Below, piece by piece: positions 50,847 through 60,402 of a DNA stretch of 64,000 nt; the stretch's first letter is position 1, and every line of letters starts with the position of its first letter. This stretch comes from Dryocola sp032051265 (GTDB lineage Bacteria > Pseudomonadota > Gammaproteobacteria > Enterobacterales > Enterobacteriaceae), in assembly GCA_032051265.1 (NCBI GenBank), contig DAMBYU010000006.1:186001-250000 (forward strand), in the 5' to 3' direction. Made by a program: the position numbers and the translations under genes. The notes below the pieces were generated by a model that saw only the letters and a program-made list of their open reading frames with translations, made no database searches and had not been told where the DNA came from.

Positions 50847-50996
50847 GGGGTTTTGCCTGCTAAAAACATGAAACTCACAGAGCGCGTTGCAGGTTCATAC
50901 TGAACCGCTGGTTAGCAATTAACCAGCCGCACCCGTGCTCGAAAACGGTCGAATTTACTGGCTGGCGCGGACATTTGCAACCACCACCAGTGCCGT

Positions 50997-51374
50997 TCAG
51001 GGTTTTTGTTGCTTTTCGTCAATAACCGGCATGCGCCACATAAAGACAAGCAATGCGCACATCATTACCAATAAGAATAGCCGCACCCACAACATGTTAA
51101 TCAGATAAAGCGACACGGAAAAAGTTATCACGATAAAAATCAAAGCCTTCGGTTTGGTACCCGGCGGCAGCGCGCGGTACTTTTGCCAGTGACGTAAATA
51201 GCCGCCGAACCACGAACGGTAAAGCAACCAGTGGTGGAAGCGGGGACTCGAACGCGCAAAACACCAGGCGGCGAGCAGCAGGAACGGCGTGGTAGGAAGC
51301 AGCGGAAGCACTACGCCAAACGTCGCAAGGACTACCGCCAGCCAGCCGATGATGATTAAAATAGTCCGTTGCAT
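50997..51374 (-). CDS. ybaN: YbaN, DUF454 inner-membrane protein
   Basis: YbaN (125 aa) is a small membrane protein of unknown function with three predicted helices (residues 4-35, 70-88, 92-112). The conserved LPTTPFLLLAAWCFARSSPRFH segment of DUF454 is interrupted only by normal substitutions. The start MQRTILIIIGW at 51374 equals the family length; the frame is open upstream into priC on the other strand, which is not coding. It is divergent from priC. Confidence 0.92.
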   Translation of the reverse strand: MQRTILIIIGWLAVVLATFGVVLPLLPTTPFLLLAAWCFARSSPRFHHWLLYRSWFGGYLRHWQKYRALPPGTKPKALIFIVITFSVSLYLINMLWVRLFLLVMMCALLVFMWRMPVIDEKQQKP

Positions 51375-51430
51375 ACCTATTCCCGGAATAAACTGGCGCG
51401 AAAACAGCGCTGCCACTGGAGAGCCATTTT

Positions 51431-51967
51431 GTGAAAACCGCTTCGCTCTTACAAGCTCTTGATGCACGCGTCGCGGAACTGGCAGCTGCAATTGAGCCGT
51501 TATCATTACAGCGCGCGCCGCAGGCTCGCTTCGATAAAAAGCTGTTTACAACGCACAGTACTCAGCTAAAAGATTATCTCGCCGAAGCCCAGGCTAATCT
51601 CGCTCAGCTTGAGCTTAGCGTGAAAACTGGCAAAACGGAGCAGGTTGCCTTTGTAGCCGAAAAACTGGTCGCGCAAATTGCCGCGCTCACGCGCGAACTG
51701 GCCACATGGAAGATGCGCGCCAGCGAACCACAAAAACCTGCGCCAGAAAATCTCTACGAAAAGCTCTCCACCCATCAGGATTATGAACGCCGACTGCTGT
51801 CGATGATAAGCGATCGTGAAAGCCAGCTGGGCGTACAAACGACGCTGAGCGCCCAACAGCAGCTCCAGCGGGAAATTGCCGCCCAGGAAGGCCGCCTGCA
51901 GCGCTGCCGCCAGGCCATCGCCCGCATAGAGCGGGCTATCGAGCGCAGGGAGCGTGGTCTGGGTTAG
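51431..51967 (+). CDS. priC: PriC, primosomal replication protein N''
   Basis: PriC (178 aa; 175 in E. coli) helps reload DnaB at stalled forks and binds SSB and DNA. It is Arg/Gln-rich and mostly helical, with the conserved ending in AQEGRLQRCRQAIARIERAI. The start is GTG 51431 (MKTASLLQAL), matching the family. The sequence is more divergent from E. coli than its neighbours, which is usual for PriC. Confidence 0.9.
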   Translation: MKTASLLQALDARVAELAAAIEPLSLQRAPQARFDKKLFTTHSTQLKDYLAEAQANLAQLELSVKTGKTEQVAFVAEKLVAQIAALTRELATWKMRASEPQKPAPENLYEKLSTHQDYERRLLSMISDRESQLGVQTTLSAQQQLQREIAAQEGRLQRCRQAIARIERAIERRERGLG

Positions 51968-52005
51968 CTATACTGGAATTACCACTTGCCGTTCGGGGGA
52001 AAACG

Positions 52006-52251
52006 ATGGGACTACTAATCTGGGTGATCATTGGCATCCTGGCGGGGGTTACGGTAAACCATTTGCGTCCTGCTGCCGGCGGCTTTGCCGTTGCGCAGGT
52101 CTTAGCCGTAACGGGCGCATTAATTGGCGGGTATGCCTGCGCCGTATTTAATATAGGCACCTTGATGACCTTTGAACCCAAAGCATTGCTAGCAGCACTG
52201 GTCGGTTCGCTGCTGTTTCTTTTTATGTTTCGCAAACTACGGATATCTTAA
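52006..52251 (+). CDS. Small membrane protein, GlsB/YeaQ/YmgE (transglycosylase-associated) family
   Basis: This 81-residue protein has three membrane helices (MGLLIWVIIGILAG; VTGALIGGYACAVF; LLAALVGSLLFLFMF) and the size and glycine pattern of the YeaQ/YmgE family. Its role is unknown. It lies between priC and rsmS, its TAA is directly followed by the rsmS ATG, and it probably shares their transcript. It is not present at this place in E. coli K-12 as far as I recall. Confidence 0.8.
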   Translation: MGLLIWVIIGILAGVTVNHLRPAAGGFAVAQVLAVTGALIGGYACAVFNIGTLMTFEPKALLAALVGSLLFLFMFRKLRIS

Positions 52252-52410
52252 ATGTCGCTGGATAACGCCCCGGACGAGGTCAAACTGGCCGTCGATTTAA
52301 TTATGCTGCTTGAACAGCACGAGATCCCAGCGTCAACGGTGCTAAGCGCACTGGAAATTGTCCGCCAGGATTTTCTACGTAAACAGCAGGAAGAACCTCC
52401 TGCCCGCTAG
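52252..52410 (+). CDS. rsmS: RsmS (YbaM), small DUF2496 protein
   Basis: This 52-residue protein reads MSLDNAPDEVKLAVDLIMLL at its N-terminus and matches E. coli YbaM (53 aa), renamed RsmS, a DUF2496 protein reported as a pleiotropic regulator. It is helical and acidic. The ATG at 52252 immediately follows the stop of the preceding small membrane protein. Genes priC-ybaM are adjacent in E. coli too. It converges on acrR, 11 bases away. Confidence 0.88.
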   Translation: MSLDNAPDEVKLAVDLIMLLEQHEIPASTVLSALEIVRQDFLRKQQEEPPAR

Positions 52411-52421
52411 CGCCTTTCGAT

Positions 52422-53072
52422 TTAGATGGCGACGTCATCCGGGCTGCGCAGAGTCGGACAGAACTGGAACATTTCTAATAATATTGCGACGTGGTCTTGC
52501 GCCTGAGCATATAAATCAAAGCTGTCTGGCGCGACGAGCCAGTTTTCAATCAGGCCGGTAATATAGCTGCGCAGGACAATAACCGCGTGGGAGAGGCGTA
52601 AATTTTCGGGTAAGGAACCGGCGTCAATACAGCGCTGGAGGCTTAGCTCAATACGCTCGTTACCTTCCATATAAAGGGTGCGTCTGGCCTGTTGTAAAAC
52701 GGCCATTTCCCCAACGAATTCACATTTATGAAAAATGATTTCCGTCATTAGCCGACGCCTTTCTTCGGTAACGGTTGCCCGCAGTATGTAAATAAGCAAC
52801 TCTCTGACAACGGAGAGTGGATCGTCAGGAAATTTTGCCCGATACTCAGTTTCTAAATCACCGATACTGGATTCAGTTAGCTCCCAGATTTCATTAAACA
52901 AATCCGACTTATTTTTAAAATGCCAATATATTGCACCGCGGGTGACCCCGGCCGCTTTGGCGATATCTGCCAGAGAAGTGGCGGAAACGCCCTGCTGAGA
53001 GAACAAGCGAATGGCCACATCAAGTATGTGCTGGCGGGTTTCAAGAGCCTGTTGTTTGGTTTTTCGTGCCAT
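52422..53072 (-). CDS. acrR: AcrR, TetR-family repressor of acrAB
   Basis: AcrR (216 aa) has an N-terminal TetR helix-turn-helix (LADIAKAAGVTRGAIYWHF, residues 28-46) and a ligand-binding C-terminal domain that senses drugs, dyes and other amphipathic compounds. The sequence is intact with no truncation, so the efflux operon should be under normal local repression. It is divergent from acrA, and its operator lies 29 bases from its own start. Confidence 0.96.
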   Translation of the reverse strand: MARKTKQQALETRQHILDVAIRLFSQQGVSATSLADIAKAAGVTRGAIYWHFKNKSDLFNEIWELTESSIGDLETEYRAKFPDDPLSVVRELLIYILRATVTEERRRLMTEIIFHKCEFVGEMAVLQQARRTLYMEGNERIELSLQRCIDAGSLPENLRLSHAVIVLRSYITGLIENWLVAPDSFDLYAQAQDHVAILLEMFQFCPTLRSPDDVAI

Positions 53073-53100
53073 ACGTCGGTGAATTTAATGGAGTCAGATT

Positions 53101-53124
53101 TACATACATTTGTGAATGTATGTA
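53101..53124. promoter_or_regulatory. AcrR operator
   Basis: A perfect palindrome, TACATACATT-N4-AATGTATGTA, lies in the acrR-acrA gap. It is identical to the known AcrR binding site of E. coli. Confidence 0.93.
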
Positions 53125-53215
53125 CCATAGCACGACGATAATATAAACGCAGCAATGGGTTTGTGGACATTTGATCCATTGAACAAATTTGAAATCGGAC
53201 ACTCGAGGTTTACAT

Positions 53216-54415
53216 ATGAACAAAAACAGAGGGTTTACGCCTCTGGCGGCCGTTCTGATGCTTTCAGGCAGCTTAGCGCTTACAGGATGTAACGATAAAG
53301 AGGCCCAACAGAGTGCGCCGCAGGCCCCTGAAGTGGGTGTGGTGACACTGAAAAGCGCGCCTTTGCAGATCACAACAGAGCTTCCTGGCCGTACTAGCGC
53401 TTATCGTATTGCAGAAGTTCGCCCGCAGGTAAGCGGCATTATCCTGAAGCGTAACTTTGAAGAAGGAAGTGAAATCAAGGCGGGTGTCTCGCTTTACCAA
53501 ATCGATCCTGCGACCTATCAGGCATCTTACGACAGCGCTAAAGGCGATCTCGCGAAAGCGCAGGCCAGCGCCAGTATCGCTCAGGTTACCCTGAAACGTT
53601 ATCAGAAGCTGTTGGGTACCAAATACATCAGCCAACAGGACTACGATACCGCGCTTGCCGATTCACAGCAGGCAAACGCTGCCGTTGTGGCGGCGAAAGC
53701 CGCCGTTGAAACTGCCCGCATTAATCTGGCCTACACCAAAGTCACCTCGCCTATCAGCGGGCGCATTGGTAAATCTTCCGTTACTGAAGGGGCGCTGGTG
53801 ACCAGCGGGCAAACCAACGCCTTGTCCACCGTTCAGCAACTCGACCCTATCTATGTCGATGTCACCCAATCCAGCAGCGATTTCCTGCGCCTTAAGCAGG
53901 AGCTGGCCCAGGGCAAGCTGAAACAGGAAAACGGTAAAGCTAAAGTGCAGTTAGTCACCAGCGACGATATTACCTATCCACAGGAAGGTTCACTGGAATT
54001 CTCCGATGTAACCGTCGATCAGACCACCGGGTCTATCACCTTGCGAGCCATCTTCCCTAACCCGGATAAAACTCTGCTGCCGGGCATGTTCGTCCGGGCA
54101 AAACTGGAAGAAGGCGTGAATCCCAACGCGCTTCTGGTGCCTCAGCAAGGCGTTACCCGTACGCCACGTGGCGACGCTTCCGCGATGGTTGTTGGTAAAG
54201 ATGACAAAGTTGAAGTACGTCAGTTGAAAACATCCCAGGCGATTGGTGATAAATGGCTGGTAACCGAAGGGTTACAGTCTGGCGATCGCGTCATCGTAAC
54301 CGGTTTGCAGAAAGTGAAACCCGGTGTTCAGGTGAAAGCGCAGGAAATTGCGGCAGACAAAAACGGTCAACAGCAGCAGGCCGCAGGCGCACAGTCCGAA
54401 CAAACGAAGTCTTAA
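53216..54415 (+). CDS. acrA: AcrA, periplasmic adaptor of the AcrAB-TolC efflux pump
   Basis: AcrA (399 aa) is a lipoprotein (lipobox LALTGC, Cys25) that bridges AcrB and TolC. It has the lipoyl halves (VRPQVSGIILKRNFEEGSEI and TKVTSPISGRIGKS), an alpha-helical hairpin between residues 100 and 170, a beta-barrel and a membrane-proximal domain, and a Gln-rich tail. The start MNKNRG at 53216 is the family start; the frame is open 27 bases upstream. Confidence 0.96.
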   Translation: MNKNRGFTPLAAVLMLSGSLALTGCNDKEAQQSAPQAPEVGVVTLKSAPLQITTELPGRTSAYRIAEVRPQVSGIILKRNFEEGSEIKAGVSLYQIDPATYQASYDSAKGDLAKAQASASIAQVTLKRYQKLLGTKYISQQDYDTALADSQQANAAVVAAKAAVETARINLAYTKVTSPISGRIGKSSVTEGALVTSGQTNALSTVQQLDPIYVDVTQSSSDFLRLKQELAQGKLKQENGKAKVQLVTSDDITYPQEGSLEFSDVTVDQTTGSITLRAIFPNPDKTLLPGMFVRAKLEEGVNPNALLVPQQGVTRTPRGDASAMVVGKDDKVEVRQLKTSQAIGDKWLVTEGLQSGDRVIVTGLQKVKPGVQVKAQEIAADKNGQQQQAAGAQSEQTKS

Positions 54416-54437
54416 CTTAAACAGGAGCCGTTAAGAC

Positions 54438-57400
54438 ATGGCTAAGTTTTTTATCGATCGCCCGATTTTTGCCTGGGTTATCGCCATCATTATTATGTTG
54501 GCGGGCGGGCTTGCGATCATGAAATTGCCCATCGCGCAATATCCAACTATTGCGCCTCCGGCAATCACGATCTCAGCAACCTATCCGGGTGCAGATGCGA
54601 AAACGGTACAGGATACCGTGACACAGGTTATCGAACAGAATATGAACGGTATCGATGGCCTGCTGTACATGTCCTCGACCAGTGATTCCTCCGGCACCGT
54701 TCAGATAACCATTACCTTTGACTCAGGTACTGATGCGGACATCGCGCAGGTTCAGGTGCAGAACAAACTGCAGCTTGCCATGCCACTGTTACCGCAGGAA
54801 GTGCAGCAGCAAGGGGTTAGCGTTGAGAAGTCCTCGAGCAGCTTCCTGATGGTGCTCGGTATGATCAATACCGACGGCTCCATGACTCAGGAAGATATCT
54901 CGGACTACGTTAACGCCACCATCAAAGATCCTGTCAGCCGTACTAACGGCGTGGGTGACGTTCAGCTGTTCGGTTCGCAGTACGCCATGCGTATCTGGAT
55001 GGATCCGAATAAACTGAACAACTTCCAGTTGACGCCGGTAGACGTCATCAATGCGATTAAAGCGCAGAACGCCCAGGTGGCAGCAGGCCAGCTCGGTGGT
55101 ACGCCGCCGGTGAAAGGCCAGCAGCTTAACGCCTCTATCATCGCGCAAACACGTTTAACCTCCGCCGATGAGTTCAGCAAAATTCTGCTGAAAGTGAATC
55201 AGGACGGTTCCCGTGTGCTGCTCAAAGACGTGGCGAAAGTTGAGCTGGGCGGTGAAAACTACGACGTTATTGCACGCTTTAACGGCAAACCGGCCTCCGG
55301 TCTGGGTATCAAACTGGCGACAGGCGCCAACGCCCTTGATACCGCTGCGGCGGTGCGTGAAACCATTAAAAAACTGGAGCCGTACTTCCCGGCCGGTCTG
55401 GAAGTGGTTTATCCGTACGACACTACCCCGTTCGTTAAAATCTCTATCAACGAAGTGGTGAAAACCCTGGTTGAGGCGATTGTGCTGGTGTTCCTGGTTA
55501 TGTATCTGTTCCTGCAGAACTTCCGGGCAACCCTGATCCCTACCATCGCCGTACCTGTGGTTCTGTTAGGTACATTTGCCATCCTCGCGGTCTTTGGTTA
55601 CTCGATAAACACCCTGACGATGTTCGGCATGGTGCTGGCGATAGGCCTGCTGGTGGATGATGCCATCGTGGTGGTGGAGAACGTCGAGCGTGTCATGGCG
55701 GAGGAAGGGCTGTCGCCAAAAGAAGCTACCCGCAAATCGATGGGGCAGATTCAGGGCGCGCTGGTCGGTATCGCCATGGTGCTGTCGGCGGTATTTATCC
55801 CGATGGCCTTCTTCGGCGGCTCTACCGGGGCAATCTACCGTCAGTTCTCCATTACCATCGTATCGGCCATGGTGCTTTCCGTACTGGTGGCGATGATCCT
55901 GACTCCGGCGCTCTGCGCCACCATGCTCAAACCGATTGCTAAAGGCGATCATGGTGAGAAGAAAGGTTTCTTCGGCTGGTTTAACAACATGTTCGATAAG
56001 AGCACGCACCACTACACCGACAGCGTAGGTAACATTCTGCGCAGTACCGGTCGTTACCTGCTGCTCTATCTGCTGATCGTGGTCGGCATGGCCTTCCTGT
56101 TTGTTCGTCTGCCAAGTTCATTCTTGCCGGATGAAGACCAGGGCGTGTTCCTGACCATGGCACAGCTCCCGGCCGGGGCCACGCAGGAGCGTACGCAGAA
56201 AGTGCTGGATGAAGTGACCAAATACTACCTGGAAAATGAAAAAGCTAACGTAAACTCCGTGTTTACCGTTAACGGCTTCGGCTTCTCCGGTCGTGGTCAG
56301 AACACCGGTCTGGCGTTCGTCTCCCTCAAAGACTGGGGCGACCGTCCGGGCGAAGAGAACAAGGTAGCCGCCATTACCGGGCGTGCCAGCGGATACTTCT
56401 CGCAGATTAAAGATGCCATGGTGTTCGCCTTCAACCTGCCGGCGATCGTTGAACTGGGTACCGCAACCGGCTTCGACTTCCAGCTGATCGATCAGGCGAA
56501 CCTGGGCCATGACAAACTTACCCAGGCGCGTAACCAGCTGCTTGGTGAAGTTGCCCAGCACCCGGATCTGTTAGTTGGCGTGCGTCCGAACGGCCTGGAA
56601 GATACGCCGCAGTTCAAAATTGATATCGACCAGGAAAAAGCCCAGGCGCTGGGGGTATCCATCTCGGATATCAACACCACCTTGGGTGCCGCCTGGGGTG
56701 GTAGCTACGTTAACGACTTCATCGACCGTGGACGTGTGAAAAAAGTTTACGTGATGGCTGATGCGCCGTTCCGTATGCTGCCGCAGGATATCAATGGCTG
56801 GTATGTCCGTGGTTCAGGGGGCCAGATGGTGCCGTTCTCATCCTTCTCAACCGCGCACTGGGAATATGGTTCACCACGTCTGGAACGCTATAACGGCCTT
56901 CCTTCCATGGAAATTCTCGGACAGGCAACGCCTGGTAAGAGTACCGGTGAAGCAATGAACATGATGGAAGAGCTGGCTGGCAAGCTGCCTACCGGGATTG
57001 GCTATGACTGGACGGGTATGTCCTATCAGGAACGTCTCTCCGGTAATCAGGCTCCTGCGCTGTATGCCATCTCGTTAATCGTGGTATTCCTGTGCCTGGC
57101 GGCCCTGTACGAGAGCTGGTCGATTCCATTCTCCGTCATGCTGGTTGTTCCACTCGGAGTATTCGGTGCGCTTCTGGCCGCGACCTTCCGTGGATTGACT
57201 AACGACGTATACTTCCAGGTGGGCCTGCTGACAACCATTGGGCTGTCGGCGAAGAACGCGATACTTATCGTCGAATTCGCCAAAGATCTGATGGATAAAG
57301 AAGGCAAGGGCCTGGTTGAGGCCACCCTTGAAGCTGTGCGTATGCGTCTGCGTCCGATTCTGATGACATCCCTGGCATTTATCCTTGGGGTTATGCCATT

Positions 57401-57587
57401 GGTTATCAGTACCGGCGCGGGCAGCGGCGCGCAAAACGCCGTCGGTACAGGGGTAATGGGCGGGATGGTTACCGCAACCGTTCTGGCTATCTTCTTTGTA
57501 CCGGTGTTCTTTGTGGTGGTACGCCGCCGCTTCAGCCGTAAATCTGAAGACATCGAACATACGCACCAGGTCGAGCATCATCAGTAA
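54438..57587 (+). CDS. acrB: AcrB, RND multidrug efflux pump
   Basis: AcrB (1049 aa, the E. coli length) is the proton-driven inner-membrane transporter of the tripartite pump. It has 12 membrane helices, two large periplasmic loops, and the proton-relay aspartates in GLLVDDAIVVVENVE (407 and 408) with Lys940 in LSAKNAILIVEFAKD. It starts 22 bases after acrA. A strong terminator follows. No sign of damage or of known resistance-broadening substitutions was assessed in detail. Confidence 0.97.
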   Translation: MAKFFIDRPIFAWVIAIIIMLAGGLAIMKLPIAQYPTIAPPAITISATYPGADAKTVQDTVTQVIEQNMNGIDGLLYMSSTSDSSGTVQITITFDSGTDADIAQVQVQNKLQLAMPLLPQEVQQQGVSVEKSSSSFLMVLGMINTDGSMTQEDISDYVNATIKDPVSRTNGVGDVQLFGSQYAMRIWMDPNKLNNFQLTPVDVINAIKAQNAQVAAGQLGGTPPVKGQQLNASIIAQTRLTSADEFSKILLKVNQDGSRVLLKDVAKVELGGENYDVIARFNGKPASGLGIKLATGANALDTAAAVRETIKKLEPYFPAGLEVVYPYDTTPFVKISINEVVKTLVEAIVLVFLVMYLFLQNFRATLIPTIAVPVVLLGTFAILAVFGYSINTLTMFGMVLAIGLLVDDAIVVVENVERVMAEEGLSPKEATRKSMGQIQGALVGIAMVLSAVFIPMAFFGGSTGAIYRQFSITIVSAMVLSVLVAMILTPALCATMLKPIAKGDHGEKKGFFGWFNNMFDKSTHHYTDSVGNILRSTGRYLLLYLLIVVGMAFLFVRLPSSFLPDEDQGVFLTMAQLPAGATQERTQKVLDEVTKYYLENEKANVNSVFTVNGFGFSGRGQNTGLAFVSLKDWGDRPGEENKVAAITGRASGYFSQIKDAMVFAFNLPAIVELGTATGFDFQLIDQANLGHDKLTQARNQLLGEVAQHPDLLVGVRPNGLEDTPQFKIDIDQEKAQALGVSISDINTTLGAAWGGSYVNDFIDRGRVKKVYVMADAPFRMLPQDINGWYVRGSGGQMVPFSSFSTAHWEYGSPRLERYNGLPSMEILGQATPGKSTGEAMNMMEELAGKLPTGIGYDWTGMSYQERLSGNQAPALYAISLIVVFLCLAALYESWSIPFSVMLVVPLGVFGALLAATFRGLTNDVYFQVGLLTTIGLSAKNAILIVEFAKDLMDKEGKGLVEATLEAVRMRLRPILMTSLAFILGVMPLVISTGAGSGAQNAVGTGVMGGMVTATVLAIFFVPVFFVVVRRRFSRKSEDIEHTHQVEHHQ

Positions 57588-57605
57588 CCTGCTAAATATA
57601 TTATT

Positions 57606-57630
57606 AAAAGGCCGCGCAAGCGGCCTTTTT
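57606..57630 (+). terminator. Terminator of acrAB
   Basis: AAAAGGCCGC-GCAA-GCGGCCTTTTT forms a 10-bp stem with a T5 tail, 18 bases after the acrB stop. Confidence 0.93.
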
Positions 57631-58141
57631 AATGCCTAATAACCCTGTTAGCCATACGAGATATATAAGCATGGTCAGACTGCGCTCTTACAAGAGATTT
57701 CAAAATGTTGCGCAACCCGTTATTCCTGCCTGAAAATATTAAGTAGACTTGAGCTTAAATTTTCTTTTATCCAGCTAAAACTAACGTACCTACTTATTAA
57801 TTAGGACTATTCTTACGTTCTGACATTTTCTAATTTAATTTAACATTGGTTAATCTAAGTAGTGTTAAGCTTATAGTATTAGTTCTGTACGGTGCTTAGA
57901 TTAAGTCTTCCTCTCCAGGAAAAAACCTAATTTCATACGAAAGCATTAACAGACCGCAGGTTAAGCCCGAAAAATAGAGCGGAATTGTAATTTTTAGTAA
58001 TAGCGCGAGGAAATCTTAATCAGATTGATTTATAGTGAAAGCATATGAAACAATCACTGTAACGATCCCCACCTCTTCCAGGTGTGTCCACCCCAGCGCA
58101 TTACGTTTTATCAAATTTTCTTCGCTAAAAGGGGCTGCATT
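57631..58141. promoter_or_regulatory. Long AT-rich regulatory region upstream of tomB-hha
   Basis: About 510 bases hold no gene. The sequence is AT-rich with many TTAA/TTAAT blocks, the kind of DNA bound by H-NS and Hha. It probably carries the tomB-hha promoter. I could not place a convincing -35/-10 pair. Only tiny open frames, such as 13 codons from about 57703, are present. Confidence 0.5.
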
Positions 58142-58516
58142 ATGGACGAATACTCACCAAAACGGCATGATATAGCGCAGCTTAAATTCTTGTGCGAAAA
58201 CCTGTATCATGATTGCCTGACCAACCTGGAAGAGAGCAATCATGGGTGGGTCAACGATCCTACGTCGGCCATTAACTTACAGTTAAATGATTTGATTGAG
58301 CACATTGCGGCTTTTGCGCTTAATTACAAGATAAAGTACGACGACGAAAGCAAATTGATTGAGCAAATAGACGAATACCTGGACGTTACCTTCATGCTTT
58401 TTAGCAACTACGGCATCAATGCTCAGGAACTGCAAAAATGGCGTAAGGTGGGGAATCGATTGTTCCGCTGTTTTGTCAGCGAGAGCCGGGCTAACCCGGT
58501 CAGTCTCTCTTTTTAA
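58142..58516 (+). CDS. tomB: TomB, Hha toxicity modulator (antitoxin)
   Basis: TomB (124 aa) counteracts Hha and affects biofilm formation. The sequence from MDEYSPKRHDIAQLKFL on is nearly the enterobacterial consensus, including the cysteine in LFRCF that has been tied to oxygen-dependent inactivation of Hha. AAGGGG lies before ATG 58142; the frame is open 60 bases upstream. hha follows after 27 bases. Confidence 0.95.
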   Translation: MDEYSPKRHDIAQLKFLCENLYHDCLTNLEESNHGWVNDPTSAINLQLNDLIEHIAAFALNYKIKYDDESKLIEQIDEYLDVTFMLFSNYGINAQELQKWRKVGNRLFRCFVSESRANPVSLSF

Positions 58517-58543
58517 AAAATTACAAATACTTAAGGTGGATTT

Positions 58544-58762
58544 ATGACAACTAAGCCCTTAACAAAGACCGATTATTTGATGCGTCTACGACGTTGCCAA
58601 ACGCTTGATACGTTAGAGCGCGTAATTGAAAAGAATAAATATGAATTATCAGACAATGAACTGGCGGTATTTTATTCAGCAGCCGACCATCGGCTTGCAG
58701 AACTTACTATGAATAAACTTTACGATAAGATCCCACCTTCTGTATGGAAATTTATTCGTTAA
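58544..58762 (+). CDS. hha: Hha, H-NS-binding nucleoid modulator
   Basis: Hha (72 aa) is a small helical protein that binds H-NS and strengthens silencing of horizontally acquired genes. The sequence (TDYLMRLRRCQTLDTLERVI, Cys18; ends PPSVWKFIR) is almost identical to E. coli. It forms the toxin half of the TomB-Hha pair. AAGGTGG lies just before the ATG. Confidence 0.96.
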   Translation: MTTKPLTKTDYLMRLRRCQTLDTLERVIEKNKYELSDNELAVFYSAADHRLAELTMNKLYDKIPPSVWKFIR

Positions 58763-59027
58763 TAACCCGAAACTTTATTGCTTATTTTTAGTACGCTGGT
58801 CCGGATTGCCATGTTCAGGCGACACGCCCTAAAGCGTTGGCTGTTTCACGCCATCGGCATGGCTAACATTCATTCCGTGATTACCATCTGAGTACCCCAT
58901 TCACCGGTCTGTTCCTGATAACCCAAAATGCGATCCTATGCACAGAGCGGGAACGATCCCAGTCATTATGATGTTTTTTCGTTTACGGTGAAGGCTTCCA
59001 GACTAAAAAAGAAAGGGAGCCATAACA

Positions 59028-59591
59028 ATGAACGACCAGCAGAGTGAAGAAAAACAGAAAATGATCGCAGGCGAGCTCTATCGCCCTGGTGACGAACAGC
59101 TGCATGCCGAACGAGTGAAGGCCCGGCATCTGGTCCATCGCTACAATCATACCGCCCCGGACGAAGGCGCCGTGCGTAAAGAGTTGCTGGGCCAGCTATT
59201 AGGCTGTAGCAACGATGCCTGGATTGAACCCTCGTTCCGCTGCGATTACGGTTACAACATTTTCCTCGGGCAAAACTTCTATGCCAACTTTGATTGCGTG
59301 ATTCTTGACGTCTGCCCGGTAAACATAGGCGACAACTGTATGCTCGCGCCAGGCGTGCATATCTACACAGCAACCCATCCGCTGGATGCCCGGACGCGCA
59401 ACAGCGGCGTCGAGTTTGGCAAGCCGGTGACCATTGGTCATAACGTCTGGATAGGCGGGCGAGCGGTCATTAATCCGGGCGTCACCATCGGAGACAACGT
59501 TGTGATAGGATCGGGCTCCATTGTCACTAAAGATATTCCCGCCAACAGCGTGGTCGCCGGAAATCCAGCGCGAATCATCAAAACGCTTTGA
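59028..59591 (+). CDS. maa: Maa, maltose O-acetyltransferase
   Basis: Maa (187 aa) transfers acetyl from acetyl-CoA to maltose and glucose. The N-terminal maltose acetyltransferase segment (MIAGELYRPGDEQL) leads to a left-handed beta-helix of hexapeptide repeats. The catalytic His lies in YTATHPLD, and NPGVTIGDNVVIGSGSIVTK is the acetyl-CoA end. The start at 59028 with GGGAG upstream is preferred; Met at codon 12 is an alternative. Confidence 0.93.
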   Translation: MNDQQSEEKQKMIAGELYRPGDEQLHAERVKARHLVHRYNHTAPDEGAVRKELLGQLLGCSNDAWIEPSFRCDYGYNIFLGQNFYANFDCVILDVCPVNIGDNCMLAPGVHIYTATHPLDARTRNSGVEFGKPVTIGHNVWIGGRAVINPGVTIGDNVVIGSGSIVTKDIPANSVVAGNPARIIKTL

Positions 59592-59723
59592 ACGGAGGCG
59601 GAGTGGCTAACTGTTATGGTTAATTTTGCTTAATCTGTTACTTTTTTGCCGGGTGACGGCTTCTTAAAATAGGGTTGTCACTTTTGTGGCATTCTTGACT
59701 GACCAGAAACCAGAAGGCTCCTC

Positions 59724-60194
59724 ATGACCGAAATCCAGCGCCTGCTTAACGATACGATTGAACAACTGAACGTTGCCGAGAAGCGAGATAATCGCCCGCG
59801 GTTTAGTATCAGCTTTATTCGTAAACATCCGGGGCTGTTTGTTGGCATGTGGGTGGGCTGGTTCGCCACGCTTATCGTGATGATGCAGTCTGACACCCTG
59901 GCGGGCTCGGTATGGCTACTGGTTGTACTTTTCGTCCTGCTTAACGGCTTCTTCTTTTTTGACGTTAATCCGCGTTACCGCTACAGCGATATTGACGTGC
60001 TGGATTTACGGGTTTGCTATAACGGTGAGTGGTATAACACGCGCCACGTGCCGCCAACGCTTATCGACGACATTCTGCAATCTCCCCGGGTGGATGAAGA
60101 GCAAAAGTCACTGTTGCATAAAATGATAAACCGCAAAGGGGAACTGTCGTTTTACGACGTCTACGCCCTCTCTGGCCAGCCTGCAAAACCGTAG
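59724..60194 (+). CDS. ylaC: YlaC, inner-membrane protein
   Basis: YlaC (156 aa, the E. coli length) has two closely spaced membrane helices (about residues 36-54 and 61-79; HPGLFVGMWVGWFATL, then SVWLLVVLFVLLNGFFFF) and a soluble C-terminal half (RYRYSDIDVLDLRVCYNGEW). Its function is unknown. It lies after maa and converges on the rpmE2-rpmJ2 pair with a hairpin between them. Confidence 0.92.
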   Translation: MTEIQRLLNDTIEQLNVAEKRDNRPRFSISFIRKHPGLFVGMWVGWFATLIVMMQSDTLAGSVWLLVVLFVLLNGFFFFDVNPRYRYSDIDVLDLRVCYNGEWYNTRHVPPTLIDDILQSPRVDEEQKSLLHKMINRKGELSFYDVYALSGQPAKP

Positions 60195-60209
60195 GGCAGA
60201 TAAGCGCTG

Positions 60210-60242
60210 GTGTCATCCACCCTCAAAACTGGCGGATGACAC
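60210..60242. terminator. REP-like hairpin between ylaC and rpmJ2
   Basis: GTGTCATCC and GGATGACAC form a 9-bp stem between convergent genes. The preceding GATAAGCGCTGG resembles the REP consensus seen at 47819, so this may be a diverged REP acting as a terminator. Confidence 0.55.
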
Positions 60243-60258
60243 TGCATTTATCTACGGC

Positions 60259-60399
60259 TTAACGTTTTTTCTTCCTGCCCTGCACCGCTTTAAATCGTGG
60301 GTTGCTTTTGCAGATCACATAGACTCTTCCCTTGCGCTTCACAATCTGGCAGTCCGGATGACGCTGTTTCGCGCTGCGTAATGAACTCAATACTTTCAT
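60259..60399 (-). CDS. rpmJ2: RpmJ2 (YkgO), alternative ribosomal protein L36
   Basis: This 46-residue alternative L36 begins MKVLSSLRSAKQRHPDCQIV and ends in GRKKKR. It lacks the four-ligand zinc site of the normal L36 and can replace it when zinc is scarce. It starts 3 bases after rpmE2, so the pair is co-translated. It is too short for most gene callers but is well conserved. Confidence 0.92.
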   Translation of the reverse strand: MKVLSSLRSAKQRHPDCQIVKRKGRVYVICKSNPRFKAVQGRKKKR

Positions 60400-60402
60400 G
60401 TG

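Noticed and set aside
57631..58141. Possible sRNA or small gene between acrB and tomB
   Set aside because: No hairpin-plus-T-run terminator other than that of acrB, and only tiny open frames were found. It is better explained as a regulatory region.
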